DNA of 64,000 nt from Flavobacteriaceae bacterium UBA4439. Its GTDB lineage: Bacteria; Bacteroidota; Bacteroidia; Flavobacteriales; Flavobacteriaceae. A program made the translations under genes and the position numbers. The DNA is taken from contig DGPN01000015.1 in NCBI GenBank assembly GCA_002390455.1, forward strand, positions 47,127 through 111,126, read 5' to 3'. This document shows positions 43,220 through 52,026 of the stretch, one piece after another. Every line of letters begins with the position of its first letter. Position 1 is the stretch's first letter. The notes below the pieces were generated by a model. That model had not been told where the DNA came from. It did not search any database and saw nothing but the letters and a program-made list of their open reading frames with translations.

Positions 43220-44011
43220 ATGTTCAAAAAAAATCCCTTTGGTCACTATTTGTTTTTAAAAAAATGGCTCATCCGTACTATGGGATGCATGTCTCATAGA
43301 CGCTATAGGGGATTCAATCAATTGCAAGTGGAAGGCTCTGATGTAATTCGACAACTGCCTGAAAACAATGTTTTGTTTGTTTCAAATCACCAAACTTATT
43401 TCGCCGATGTAGTAGCTATGTTTCATGTTTTTAATGCTAGTTTAAGCGGTCGAAACGATTCAATAAAAAACATTGGATACCTGTGGAATCCTAAGTTGAA
43501 TATATATTTTGTGGCTGCCAAAGAGACCATGAAAGCTGGCATACTACCCAGAATTTTGGCCTATGCAGGTTCTGTTTCCATAGAGCGTACTTGGAGAGCA
43601 AAAGGAGAGGATGTTAATCGACAAGTAAAAATGAGTGATATTTCCAGCATAGGCAGGGCTTTGGACGATGGTTGGGTCATTACTTTTCCTCAAGGCACCA
43701 CCACACCCTTCAAGCCAATCAGGAAAGGTACAGCCCATATCATTAAGCGTTACAAGCCTGTTGTGGTCCCTATTGTCATTGATGGATTCAGAAGATCTTT
43801 TGATAAAAAAGGCATCAGAATCAAGAAAAGAGGCATTCTCCAATCCATGGAAATCAAATCTCCCTTAGAAATTGATTATGACAACGAATCTGTTGACACC
43901 ATCATTGAAAAAATAGAATATGCCATCGAGCAACATCCATCATTCCTAAAAGTAATTCCAAAGGATGAACTGGAAAACCAAGAGCAACTCAACAAAAAAC
44001 GAGAATGGTAA
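43220..44011 (+). CDS. PlsC-type 1-acyl-glycerol-3-phosphate acyltransferase
   Basis: A 263-residue protein. NVLFVSNHQTYFADVVAMF is the acyltransferase motif I; here His and Asp are separated by five residues (HQTYFAD) rather than the standard four. ITFPQGTTTPFKPIRKGTAHI is motif III (FPEGTR-like) with the positively charged KPIRKG. KPVVVPIVIDGFRRSF is motif IV. It should move acyl chains onto lysophosphatidate or a related acceptor. The ATG at 43220 is taken; an in-frame TTG lies four codons before. It follows the CoA pyrophosphatase by 33 nt. Confidence 0.88.
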   Translation: MFKKNPFGHYLFLKKWLIRTMGCMSHRRYRGFNQLQVEGSDVIRQLPENNVLFVSNHQTYFADVVAMFHVFNASLSGRNDSIKNIGYLWNPKLNIYFVAAKETMKAGILPRILAYAGSVSIERTWRAKGEDVNRQVKMSDISSIGRALDDGWVITFPQGTTTPFKPIRKGTAHIIKRYKPVVVPIVIDGFRRSFDKKGIRIKKRGILQSMEIKSPLEIDYDNESVDTIIEKIEYAIEQHPSFLKVIPKDELENQEQLNKKREW

Positions 44012-44024
44012 TTTTTCTTAAGTA

Positions 44025-44546
44025 CTATTGGACGATTCCTGCACAACTCACTCGTGAACCAGCAGCGCCCGAGGGTTGAGAGATTAAGTCATCTGCTCCT
44101 TGATGAACGATAACAGCTTTACCAACGATATTTTTGATAGGATCGTCACAGTCAATACACCAAAGATCAGTAGAAAATTTTATCATGCCGTGACCATTGT
44201 CATCTGCTTCAAAATTCCCGATATCACCTCTGTGAAAACCAGATTCTTCTTTCCATGCTCCATGTTGCTCAAAAGTAGGATTCCAGTGTCCCCCTGTTGA
44301 TTTTCCATCGGGAGAAGAACAATCTGCCTTTTCATGTAAATGGATGGCATGGGTACCAGGATCCAATCCGTAAATATGAGCTTCCATACTAACCACTCCA
44401 TCTTTTTCGGTGAAGCTAACTTCTCCACTTGTATTGCTGTTGCTTTTAGCGTTTAAGCTGATTTCGATTTCTTTAACAGTGGCCTCTTGACACCCTATGA
44501 TGCCACTAAGCAAGACTATCAAAAAAGAAAAAAATACTTTTTTCAT
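44025..44546 (-). CDS. sodC: Cu/Zn superoxide dismutase family lipoprotein
   Basis: A 173-residue exported protein with lipobox (LLSGIIGC). The metal ligands are visible in order: HAIHLHEKADC (two His), GGHWNP, FHRGDIGNFEAD (His and Asp), and VIVHQGADD. The disulfide cysteines are in KADCSSPDG and RVSCAGI. All expected ligands are present, so it should be active in dismutating superoxide in the envelope. An extra CIDC pair before PIKN is unusual. It is convergent with the acyltransferase gene. Confidence 0.93.
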   Translation of the reverse strand: MKKVFFSFLIVLLSGIIGCQEATVKEIEISLNAKSNSNTSGEVSFTEKDGVVSMEAHIYGLDPGTHAIHLHEKADCSSPDGKSTGGHWNPTFEQHGAWKEESGFHRGDIGNFEADDNGHGMIKFSTDLWCIDCDDPIKNIVGKAVIVHQGADDLISQPSGAAGSRVSCAGIVQ

Positions 44547-44635
44547 GTTTTGTAGATATAATTTTAAGTTGTTCTAATTTTAGTAAATATACTAACTTTA
44601 GCCGTTTTTGAACTTAAATATGGCTTATCAAATCA

Positions 44636-45667
44636 ATGAAATTTTTGCATTTTAAAGTTTTTGCACCGCTTTTAATATTTTTTTTATCAACGGCTTGCAA
44701 ACCGGTATACCAAAGTATGCTCTTTGACCCAAAAAGTCTTCCTGAAAAACCCAATTATGCTGCTTCCAAAAGTTGGGCGGCTTTTCCCGGAAAATATCCA
44801 TTGGTATTGCAGACCTTTGAAAAAAGTAAAAAGGATAAAAAAGCAGATGTTTTTTTTGTCTATCCCACGCTCTTGACCGATAAGAAAATCAAAGATTGGA
44901 ATGCGGATATTTGGTCTTCTTCCATCCGACAAGATGTTTTTCAAACGGCTTTAAAATATCAAGCTTCCGCATGGCTCAATGCAGGGGACTTGTATGTGCC
45001 ATTTTATCGACAGGCACATTATAGGGTTTTTGTAGACCCCTACAGTAAAATGGCGGAACCTGCTTGGGAAATTGCCTATGAGGACGTAAAAAATGCCTTT
45101 CAGTATTATTTAGAAAATTACAACATGGGCAAGCCTATCATCATTGCCTCCCATAGTCAAGGAAGTATGCATGCCAAAAGATTGATCAAAGAATTTTTTG
45201 ATGAGAAGCCTTTGCAAAATCAACTGGTGGCTGCTTATTTGATTGGAACGAGAATTTACCCCGAGGATTTTGAATCCATTCATCCACTGGAGAATCCAAA
45301 CGATGTAGGAGGGTTTGTCAGTTGGAACGCCTACAAAATGGATAAACGACCCGACAACTACGACAGGTGGTATAAAGGGGGAGTCACCACCAATCCCATA
45401 AGTTGGAATACACAAACCACTTCAAAAATAAGTGACCACAAAGGGGTGATGAGTGAAGATTTAGTAATTTATCCCAAGAGTCTTAGTGTTCAAGTAATTG
45501 ATGGATTGTTATGGACGTCACTGCCTCAAATTCCAGGTCGGTTTTTTCTTTCGCTGATTGAAAATTACCATTTTGCTGATATTAATTTGTTCTGGAAAGA
45601 CATTGAGCACAATGCGATTAACAGGGTTGAGGCGTGGTACCAAAAAAAATCTAATGAAAAAAAATAA
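44636..45667 (+). CDS. DUF3089 alpha/beta-hydrolase lipoprotein
   Basis: A 343-residue lipoprotein (LLIFFLSTAC). The DUF3089 family has an alpha/beta-hydrolase fold. ADVFFVYPTLLTDK opens the domain, and the nucleophile elbow is IIASHSQGSMHAKRLIKEF (SHSQG). VSWNAYKMDKRPDNY and the late ENYHFADINLFW carry likely acid and base residues. Substrate unknown. A TAACTTTA box, one mismatch from the -7 consensus, lies 36 nt before the ATG. Its 3' end overlaps the SDR gene by 14 nt. Confidence 0.87.
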   Translation: MKFLHFKVFAPLLIFFLSTACKPVYQSMLFDPKSLPEKPNYAASKSWAAFPGKYPLVLQTFEKSKKDKKADVFFVYPTLLTDKKIKDWNADIWSSSIRQDVFQTALKYQASAWLNAGDLYVPFYRQAHYRVFVDPYSKMAEPAWEIAYEDVKNAFQYYLENYNMGKPIIIASHSQGSMHAKRLIKEFFDEKPLQNQLVAAYLIGTRIYPEDFESIHPLENPNDVGGFVSWNAYKMDKRPDNYDRWYKGGVTTNPISWNTQTTSKISDHKGVMSEDLVIYPKSLSVQVIDGLLWTSLPQIPGRFFLSLIENYHFADINLFWKDIEHNAINRVEAWYQKKSNEKK

Positions 45668-46445
45668 AAAAATAGTTTGGATTACGGGAGCCTCATCAGG
45701 AATAGGCGCTGCACTGGCAAAAATATATGCTGATAGAGGAGAAAAACTTATTTTGTCCTCAAGAAGAGTAGATGCTTTGGAGCGAGTCAAGTCAGAGTGC
45801 CAAAACCCTGAAAACATAAAAATATTACCCATTGATTTAAGCGATTTTGATGCTGCTCCTGCCGGGGTTCAAAAAGCATTTGATTTTTTCGGGAGGATCG
45901 ATGTTTTAATCAACAATGCTGGAGTCAGTCAAAGGTCTTTGATCGTAGATACCCAATTTGATGTTTTTAAAAAACTAATTGAAATTGACTATTTGGGTAC
46001 AATAGCATTGAGTAGAGCATTGCTCCCTTTTTTCTTAAAACAAGGAGATGGACATTATGTCGTGGTAAGCAGTGTCATGGGGAAATATGGTTCTCCCTTC
46101 CGTTCGGGATATGCTGCAGCCAAGCATGCTTTGCACGGTTTTTTTGACGTGATGAGGATGGAACATCAAAAAGATAATATTGCTGTAACTATGATTTGTC
46201 CTGGTTTTGTGAGAACTCCCATTGCGATGAATTCCTTGAGGGGAGATGGTTCTGTTTTGGGTGAAGATGACCTTGCTACCAGAAAAGGAATGGTAGTGGA
46301 AGATTTTGCTCGAAAAATGGTTCGATCTGTAGATCAAAAAAAATGGGAGATTTCTTTTGGAGGAAAAGAGAGATTGGGCGTATATTTAAAAAGATTGTCC
46401 AATAAACTTCTGCACAATATTGTTATCAGAAGTAAAGTAAGATAA
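45654..46445 (+). CDS. Short-chain dehydrogenase/reductase
   Basis: A 263-residue classical SDR. The cofactor loop is WITGASSGIGAALAKIYADRG, the structural NNAG is in VLINNAGVSQRS, and the catalytic Ser and YxxxK are in VVVSSVMGKYGSPFRSGYAAAKHALHG. The ICPGFVRTPIAMN segment is the usual PG motif. It reduces or oxidises an unknown alcohol or ketone. The start at the ATG 45654 is set by the SDR N-terminus; the frame is open further upstream within the DUF3089 gene but not family-like. Confidence 0.9.
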   Translation: MKKNKKIVWITGASSGIGAALAKIYADRGEKLILSSRRVDALERVKSECQNPENIKILPIDLSDFDAAPAGVQKAFDFFGRIDVLINNAGVSQRSLIVDTQFDVFKKLIEIDYLGTIALSRALLPFFLKQGDGHYVVVSSVMGKYGSPFRSGYAAAKHALHGFFDVMRMEHQKDNIAVTMICPGFVRTPIAMNSLRGDGSVLGEDDLATRKGMVVEDFARKMVRSVDQKKWEISFGGKERLGVYLKRLSNKLLHNIVIRSKVR

Positions 46446-46449
46446 ACTC

Positions 46450-47346
46450 ATGAAAAAAAAATCTGATACCAAAAGGAGGGAAGTATTAAAGCAAATGGCA
46501 CTTACTTCTATGGGCCTGCCCATAATCGATCAAATAAATTTATACGATTTAAATAAAAATGATGGCTTTAATCAAATTAATATGAAAGGAAATATCAATC
46601 ACTCAGTATGCAAATGGTGCTACAGTCAAATATCTCTGGAGGAATTTTCTGTAGGAGTCAAATCAATGGGAATAACAGGCATTGACCTGATTGGACCAAA
46701 GGAATGGCCCATCTTAAAAAAATATGGTTTGACTTCCTCCATGTGCAATGGGGCTGAAATCAGTCTTACAGAAGGTTGGAATGACAAACAGTATCACCCA
46801 ACTTTAGTGGACAATTATCTTAAGCATATTGATTTGGTTGCTGCTGCAGGTTATACAAATTTGATCTGTTTTTCGGGAAACCGAAGGGCAATTGATGACG
46901 AAACGGGTCTGCTCAATTGTGTAGAAGGCCTCCAGAAAATTTTAGGTCATGCCGAAAAAAAAGGAGTCATCATCCAGATGGAATTACTCAACTCTAAGGT
47001 AGATCATAAAGACTATATGTGTGATAACTCCATTTGGGGTTTTGAATTGTGTCGAAGAATTGGTTCCAGTAATTTCAAATTACTTTATGATATTTACCAC
47101 ATGCAAATCAACGAAGGAGATGTCATCAGAACCATTGGTGAAAACCATCAATTTATTGGACATTATCACACTGCTGGTGTTCCAGGCAGAAACGAGATTG
47201 ATCAAACACAAGAATTGTTTTATCCTGCAATAATGAAAGCCATTGTTGACACTGGCTTTAAAGGTTTTGTTGCTCAGGAGTTTATCCCTAAAAACAGCAA
47301 TCCAATGAAGTCTTTGGAGAGCGCCATTAAAATATGTGATATTTAA
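46450..47346 (+). CDS. TIM-barrel sugar isomerase-like protein (hydroxypyruvate isomerase family)
   Basis: A 298-residue xylose-isomerase-like TIM-barrel protein. A possible weak twin-arginine signal (TKRREVLKQMALTSMGLP) starts it. Barrel and metal-site blocks are KSMGITGIDLIGPKEW, YTNLICFSGNR, VIIQMELLNSKVDHKDYMCD, FKLLYDIYHMQINEGD, GHYHTAGVPGRNEID and GFVAQEFIP. This is the hydroxypyruvate isomerase (Hyi) pattern. It is 4 nt behind the SDR gene, so the two may act on the same sugar metabolite. Confidence 0.88.
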   Translation: MKKKSDTKRREVLKQMALTSMGLPIIDQINLYDLNKNDGFNQINMKGNINHSVCKWCYSQISLEEFSVGVKSMGITGIDLIGPKEWPILKKYGLTSSMCNGAEISLTEGWNDKQYHPTLVDNYLKHIDLVAAAGYTNLICFSGNRRAIDDETGLLNCVEGLQKILGHAEKKGVIIQMELLNSKVDHKDYMCDNSIWGFELCRRIGSSNFKLLYDIYHMQINEGDVIRTIGENHQFIGHYHTAGVPGRNEIDQTQELFYPAIMKAIVDTGFKGFVAQEFIPKNSNPMKSLESAIKICDI

Positions 47347-47365
47347 TCAGAATTAGAACTTGGAT

Positions 47366-47396
47366 TTTAGTTTCTGATAATAATTTATTAAATTTG
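47366..47396 (+). promoter_or_regulatory. Promoter of the OmpA-family gene
   Basis: TTTA, 19 nt of spacer, then an exact TAAATTTG. The predicted start lies 6-9 nt before the ATG codons at 47409/47412. A short leader and a near-consensus promoter fit a strongly expressed outer-membrane protein. Confidence 0.55.
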
Positions 47397-47408
47397 TGAA
47401 AACTATAA

Positions 47409-48743
47409 ATGATGAAAAAATTATTTACCATAATACTTTTGAGCTTGACAACAGTCTTTGTTGCCAATGCTCAGACTTCTGATAGTCCATGGGCTGTAAG
47501 TTTAGGGGCAAATTTAGTAGGCGTACAAGATGATTCAGTAGATGCATCAACAGGTTTTGGTGTTCCATCCCTGAGTTTATCCAGATATATTGCTGCTGGG
47601 TTTTCCATAGGGGCTCAATACAGCTTAAATTCCCTAGATATAGACAAAGCTGATGTAGATTACACCGCTATCGATGCGATTTTGAAATACAATATTTCAG
47701 AAGGAGACATTTATCCATACTTATTTGCGGGATATGGTCTCTCTAGTTTTAAAGCAGATGCTGATTCTGAAGGTTTGTTTCCATCTAGTGGTGCGGGAAG
47801 AACATATCTTGGAGGTGCAGGTGTAAGTTTTTTCATTTCTGACAATTGGATTATAAATGCAAGTACTTCTTACAGATCTTCTAGTGAAAAAGGAAGTTAC
47901 AATCATCTTCAGCATGTAGTAGGTTTTAGCTATGTGTTTGGTGCACAAGATACTGATCAAGACGGTGTTTCTGACAAAAAAGACGTTTGTCCTGAAATAC
48001 CTGGCCTAAAGGAATTCGAAGGATGTCCTGATACCGACGGTGACGGAATCCCAGATAATAAAGATGCTTGTCCAGAAGAAGCAGGTTCTGCTGAACTTAA
48101 TGGTTGTCCTGATTCTGATGGGGATGGTGTTGCCGATAAAGACGATGCCTGTCCAGATGCAGCTGGTTCAGCTGAAATGAATGGTTGCCCTGATAGTGAC
48201 GGAGACGGCCTTGCAGACAACGTTGACAAGTGTCCACAAGAAGCTGGTGAAGCTTCAAACAATGGTTGTCCAGAAGACGACCGTGACGGAGACGGTGTTG
48301 CTGATAAAGACGATGCTTGCCCAGATGAAGCTGGTGAAGCTGCGAATAACGGTTGTCCAGAGGTGCCCGAAAAATTAATCTCCTTTATTCAAGGTGAAAA
48401 ATCAACCCTATTATTTGTTGTTAACAGTGCAGTAATTTCGGATGAGTCTAATGCGAAGTTGAAAGAACTTACTGATTTACTCAGTACTTACAGTAACGTC
48501 AATGTGATCATTGAAGGTCATGCTTCAAGTGATGGTAGTATGAGTTATAACCAAAAACTCTCTGAAAAAAGAGCCAATAGTGTGAAGGATGCACTTGTAG
48601 GTATGGGTGTTGATGCTTCTCGATTAGAAACGATAGGATATGGTGAAACTAAACCTACAGCTGATAACAAAACTGCCGCTGGAAGATCCGCAAACAGACG
48701 GGTGAAATTCGAAAGAAAAGTACAGCTTAAAGTTGTTGAGTAA
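47409..48743 (+). CDS. OmpA family outer-membrane protein with thrombospondin type 3 repeats
   Basis: A 444-residue protein. The signal peptide is about 1-21 (LSLTTVFVANAQ). An N-terminal eight-strand barrel covers about 25-180. Then come five TSP3-type calcium-binding repeats (DTDQDGVSDKKDVCPE, DTDGDGIPDNKDACPE and so on) to about 318. The C-terminal OmpA domain binds peptidoglycan (NVIIEGHASSDGSMSYNQKLSEKRANSV). It should link outer membrane and cell wall. Two ATG codons in tandem could start it. A strong terminator follows. Confidence 0.94.
   Translation: MMKKLFTIILLSLTTVFVANAQTSDSPWAVSLGANLVGVQDDSVDASTGFGVPSLSLSRYIAAGFSIGAQYSLNSLDIDKADVDYTAIDAILKYNISEGDIYPYLFAGYGLSSFKADADSEGLFPSSGAGRTYLGGAGVSFFISDNWIINASTSYRSSSEKGSYNHLQHVVGFSYVFGAQDTDQDGVSDKKDVCPEIPGLKEFEGCPDTDGDGIPDNKDACPEEAGSAELNGCPDSDGDGVADKDDACPDAAGSAEMNGCPDSDGDGLADNVDKCPQEAGEASNNGCPEDDRDGDGVADKDDACPDEAGEAANNGCPEVPEKLISFIQGEKSTLLFVVNSAVISDESNAKLKELTDLLSTYSNVNVIIEGHASSDGSMSYNQKLSEKRANSVKDALVGMGVDASRLETIGYGETKPTADNKTAAGRSANRRVKFERKVQLKVVE
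47953..48360 (+). repeat. In-frame TSP3 coding repeats
   Basis: Tandem units of about 72-75 nt encoding D.DGDG..D..D.CP.E.G....NGCP. Codon-level copies such as GATGCTTGTCCAGA recur with third-position changes. Repeat number could vary by recombination between the most similar units. Confidence 0.7.
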
Positions 48744-48763
48744 TATTTAGATTACCTTATTAA

Positions 48764-48793
48764 GAAACCCTCACATTGTGAGGGTTTTTTTTT
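48764..48793 (+). terminator. Rho-independent terminator of the OmpA gene
   Basis: Perfect stem AACCCTCAC/GTGAGGGTT with a 3-nt loop, followed by nine T residues, 22 nt after the stop codon. It is the clearest intrinsic terminator in the window. Confidence 0.9.
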
Positions 48794-49149
48794 GCCCTAG
48801 GGTGAACTTCAATTCAGTTTATTACCCTGAAATAGTATTGAGTGGTATTAGGATCAATAGGCTTTGCAGATTTGACAAGATACAGACACCAATGAAGTTA
48901 TATTAACAATACATCAGGAGTAGATCGTGGGTTGAGGCAAGCCTTGTACCCTTCTTTTTCTTAATTTAAACATCCCTGTATGGCAACTTTTTTCATAGCG
49001 CTGAGCCTGTGTTATCATATATGGAATTAGGAGAAAGTAGTATAGCTAAATAACCAAGGAGCCAAGGCAGTCATTAAATTCTTAACACAGGCAAATATTC
49101 ACAACTACAGAATATTGTTTGAAATACAGGCGCAATATTCATTTAGGAT
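48794..49149. other. Intergenic stretch without recognised features
   Basis: About 0.36 kb between the OmpA terminator and the 3' end of the symporter gene. I see no convincing reading frame, tRNA, repeat array or promoter serving a neighbouring gene: both flanking genes end here. Short AATATTC-type sequences recur near 49080-49140 without clear structure. It may be decayed sequence or hold an unrecognised small RNA. Confidence 0.4.
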
Positions 49150-50811
49150 TTACCAGAATAGAGCGTATATGACAGTTAAAATTATTAGTGTTGCAAAAGC
49201 TCCAATATTAAATAGGGGAGAGGTCTTGAATATTTCTTTGGGTAAATTGATGGCTTTAGAATCTTCAGCTCCTTTGTTTTGCCTGATGCTAACCAATACA
49301 ATTACTGCCATGGTCAAAAGTGCTGTCAATCCCATTTGATCCATCCAAGGAAGTTTGGGGAAGAAAGCTTCAAGGGAGTTACCATCTACCCATCCTTTGG
49401 ACCCTACCTTTAGAAACATTGCAATGGGAATGGAACTCAATGCACCCCATATAGCGGCTTTGTTGGTGGTTTTTTTCCAAAATAATCCCAAAACAAAAAC
49501 GGCCAATATTCCAGGACTTACAATACCGGTGTATTCTTGTATAAATTGAAAAGCTTGATCTATACCCCCCAATAAAGGTGCCATGGTAGCTCCAATGATT
49601 AAAGCTACAGCGGCAGAGATTCTTCCTACTCTTACCATTTTTTTATCATTGGCATTTTTATCGATCAGCTGCTTGTAAATATCCATCGTGAAAATGGTTG
49701 AGGTTGAGTTGAGCATAGAAGCCAGTGAGGAAACAATAGCAGCAGTCAAAGCAGCAAAGGCTACTCCTTTAAAACCAACAGGTAAAAACTGCATCAACCA
49801 AGGGTAGGCTTTGTCAGCCTTTCCCTCTGTAGGAATATTCATCATTCCACTTTCTCCCAGTCCTGCAAGAATTTCAGGATCATTAACGATCACATAAGCT
49901 GCGATTCCAGGTATTACTACAATCAATGGTATAATTAATTTAAGTACAGCCGCAAACAGAATTCCCTTCTGAGATTCTCTAAGTGATTTGGCGGCCAAGG
50001 TCCTTTGAATGATGTATTGGTTGAATCCCCAATAATAAAGATTTGCTACCCAAAGACCTCCAATCAATACCCCAATACCGGGAAGATTGTTGTATTCGGG
50101 ATTACTTTTATCCAAAATCATTTCAAAACGGTCAGGAGCTGCATCATAAATGGTTTTTAATCCTTCAATTACTCCTTGTCCTTGGGATACGGTATCTAAG
50201 GCCAAATAGGTAGTTACCAAGCCCCCCAATACAAGAAAAACCACTTGTATGATATCTGTCCAAGCCACTGCTGTCAAACCTCCGTATAGGGAATAAGCCG
50301 CTGCAAAAAGAGCGAGACCAATTACCGCATAGATCAAATCAATACCAATGATGGTTTCCAAGGCCAAACCGCCTAAATACATTACTGATGCAAGGTTGAC
50401 AAATACGTAGAGAGAAATCCAAAAGATCGCCAAAATGGTTTTCAATTGAGAAGAAAAACGCTTCTCAACAAACTCTGGAATGGTATATAATTTTTTCTCT
50501 ATAAAAATGGGTAAAAAGTATTTCCCTACAATAATAAGTGTGATGGCTGCCATCCACTCATAGGAGGCAATAGCCAAACCCAATGCAAATCCTGATCCCG
50601 ACATTCCGATGAATTGCTCGGCAGAGATATTGGCGGCAATCAAAGAGGCACCAATTGCCCACCAGGGTAGTGATTTACCTGCCAAAAAATAATCTTCAGC
50701 ACTCTTTTCTTTTCCCTCTTTGTTTCTTGAAACCCAAAGTCCCAATCCTAAAATAACGATGGCGTATATGACAAAAATGAGGTAGTCTAAAAATTCAAAA
50801 CTAGAATTCAT
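49150..50811 (-). CDS. Sodium/solute symporter (SSS family, sugar type)
   Basis: A 553-residue inner-membrane protein with about 14 hydrophobic segments. The start LDYLIFVIYAIVILGLGLWVSR and the blocks DYFLAGKSLPWWAIGASLIAANISAEQFIGMSGSGF, YSLYGGLTAVAWTDIIQ and AALTAAIVSSLASMLNSTSTIFTMDIY (sodium-site Ser/Ser) match the vSGLT-like branch that couples sodium entry to sugar or related uptake. It follows galE by 15 nt, which favours a hexose substrate. Confidence 0.9.
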   Translation of the reverse strand: MNSSFEFLDYLIFVIYAIVILGLGLWVSRNKEGKEKSAEDYFLAGKSLPWWAIGASLIAANISAEQFIGMSGSGFALGLAIASYEWMAAITLIIVGKYFLPIFIEKKLYTIPEFVEKRFSSQLKTILAIFWISLYVFVNLASVMYLGGLALETIIGIDLIYAVIGLALFAAAYSLYGGLTAVAWTDIIQVVFLVLGGLVTTYLALDTVSQGQGVIEGLKTIYDAAPDRFEMILDKSNPEYNNLPGIGVLIGGLWVANLYYWGFNQYIIQRTLAAKSLRESQKGILFAAVLKLIIPLIVVIPGIAAYVIVNDPEILAGLGESGMMNIPTEGKADKAYPWLMQFLPVGFKGVAFAALTAAIVSSLASMLNSTSTIFTMDIYKQLIDKNANDKKMVRVGRISAAVALIIGATMAPLLGGIDQAFQFIQEYTGIVSPGILAVFVLGLFWKKTTNKAAIWGALSSIPIAMFLKVGSKGWVDGNSLEAFFPKLPWMDQMGLTALLTMAVIVLVSIRQNKGAEDSKAINLPKEIFKTSPLFNIGAFATLIILTVIYALFW

Positions 50812-50826
50812 ATTATTATTTTTTGG

Positions 50827-51855
50827 TTAAATATTACGTATTTTTTTTTCCCATTCCCAAGCAGTTTTCAACGACACTTCCAAATCATTTTTTGCATGCC
50901 ATCCAAGAACTTTATTGGCCTTTGATGTATCAGCATATGCAGCGACAATATCACCTTGCCTTCGGTCTACAATTTCATAATTTAAGGAAACACCTGAGAC
51001 TTTCTCAAAAGTCTTGATGACTTCCAAAACACTATTGCCCTTTCCCGTTCCTAAATTGAAAACTTCAAAATTTTCACTTTGTTCATCGGCCAACATTCTC
51101 TTGAATCCCACCACATGTGCTTTGGCCAAATCTACAACGTGAATGTAATCCCTAACACAAGTTCCGTCAGCTGTGGGGTAATCATCACCGAATACATTCA
51201 GCTTTTGGTGTATTCCGGCAGCAGTTTGGGTAATAAAAGGAACAAGATTTTGTGGTTTTCCTTTGGGTAACTCTCCAATTTCAATGCTTGAGTGTCCCCC
51301 AATGGGGTTGAAATATCGCAGTGAAATGACCTTTAAAAGTGTGTTAGATCGGGTGACGTCATAGAGTATGTCTTCTCCTATTTGCTTGGTATTTCCGTAG
51401 GGCGATTCTGCTTTTTTGATGGGGGCTTCCTCAGTGATGGGAAGTTGATCTGCTTGACCATAAACCGTGCAAGAAGAACTGAATATGAATGAAAATCTTT
51501 GGCCTTTTTTCTCAATGGCTTGAAGCAAATAGACCAAAGATCCTATGTTGTTTTCGTAATATTCCAAAGGCTGGTTTACACTTTCTCCCACAGCTTTGTA
51601 GGCTGCAAAATGAATGATACCGATAAGATCAGGATGGTTGTCAAACAATTGATTAACCTCGTTTTTATTCTTTAAATCGAGTTTTATAAACTCAGGAGAA
51701 ACACCTGTAATTTTTTTTATACCTTCTAAAACCTCAGTAGAACTATTGGAAAGATCATCTACGATGATGATTTCAAAGCCCTGTTGAATTAACTCAACGC
51801 TGGTATGGGATCCGATATACCCAAGACCACCTGTGACTAAAATTTTTGAATGCAA
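50827..51855 (-). CDS. galE: UDP-glucose 4-epimerase
   Basis: A 342-residue enzyme interconverting UDP-glucose and UDP-galactose. The NAD loop is ILVTGGLGYIGSHTSVELIQ. IIHFAAYKAVGESVNQPLEYYENN, the catalytic YxxxK in SPYGNTKQIGEDIL, and YFNPIGGHSSIEIGE, GTCVRDYIHVVDLAKAH and FNLGTGKGNSVLEV are family blocks. The only start at the right place is TTG, 24 nt after a TAAATTTG box. It is co-transcribed with the symporter, suggesting galactose-containing sugar uptake and entry (inference). Confidence 0.94.
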   Translation of the reverse strand: MHSKILVTGGLGYIGSHTSVELIQQGFEIIIVDDLSNSSTEVLEGIKKITGVSPEFIKLDLKNKNEVNQLFDNHPDLIGIIHFAAYKAVGESVNQPLEYYENNIGSLVYLLQAIEKKGQRFSFIFSSSCTVYGQADQLPITEEAPIKKAESPYGNTKQIGEDILYDVTRSNTLLKVISLRYFNPIGGHSSIEIGELPKGKPQNLVPFITQTAAGIHQKLNVFGDDYPTADGTCVRDYIHVVDLAKAHVVGFKRMLADEQSENFEVFNLGTGKGNSVLEVIKTFEKVSGVSLNYEIVDRRQGDIVAAYADTSKANKVLGWHAKNDLEVSLKTAWEWEKKIRNI

Positions 51856-51878
51856 TGCTTATTCTATTTGGTTCACAA

Positions 51879-51886
51879 CAAATTTA
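51879..51886 (-). promoter_or_regulatory. -7 element of galE-symporter operon
   Basis: An exact TAAATTTG on the minus strand, with a TTTA at -33 distance (18-nt spacer). The predicted leader before the TTG start is about 17 nt. Confidence 0.5.
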
Positions 51887-51999
51887 ATTTTTTTATTTAA
51901 GTATTAAACTTTACCAATCATTTTTACAAATGATTGTTTTCAATACGCTCTAAATCCATAATTCAATCCGTTATAAAGCCATAAGTAAGTATATAAAAC

Positions 52000-52007
52000 T
52001 ATCTTTG
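52000..52007 (+). promoter_or_regulatory. -7 element of typA
   Basis: TATCTTTG fits TAnnTTTG, 19 nt before the typA ATG; the predicted leader is about 13 nt. The -33 region lacks a TTG. It stands back to back with the galE promoter about 115 nt away. Confidence 0.5.
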
Positions 52008-52026
52008 CGCTCATTAATTTGAATTC

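Noticed and set aside
47953..48360. Repeats considered as a CRISPR-like or non-coding array
   Set aside because: Units are contiguous and in frame, encode calcium-type TSP3 repeats and have no unique spacers.
48794..49149. Short frames and AATATTC repeats between the OmpA and symporter genes as a small RNA gene
   Set aside because: No promoter box with a following terminator and no recognisable fold could be paired, so no feature is claimed.
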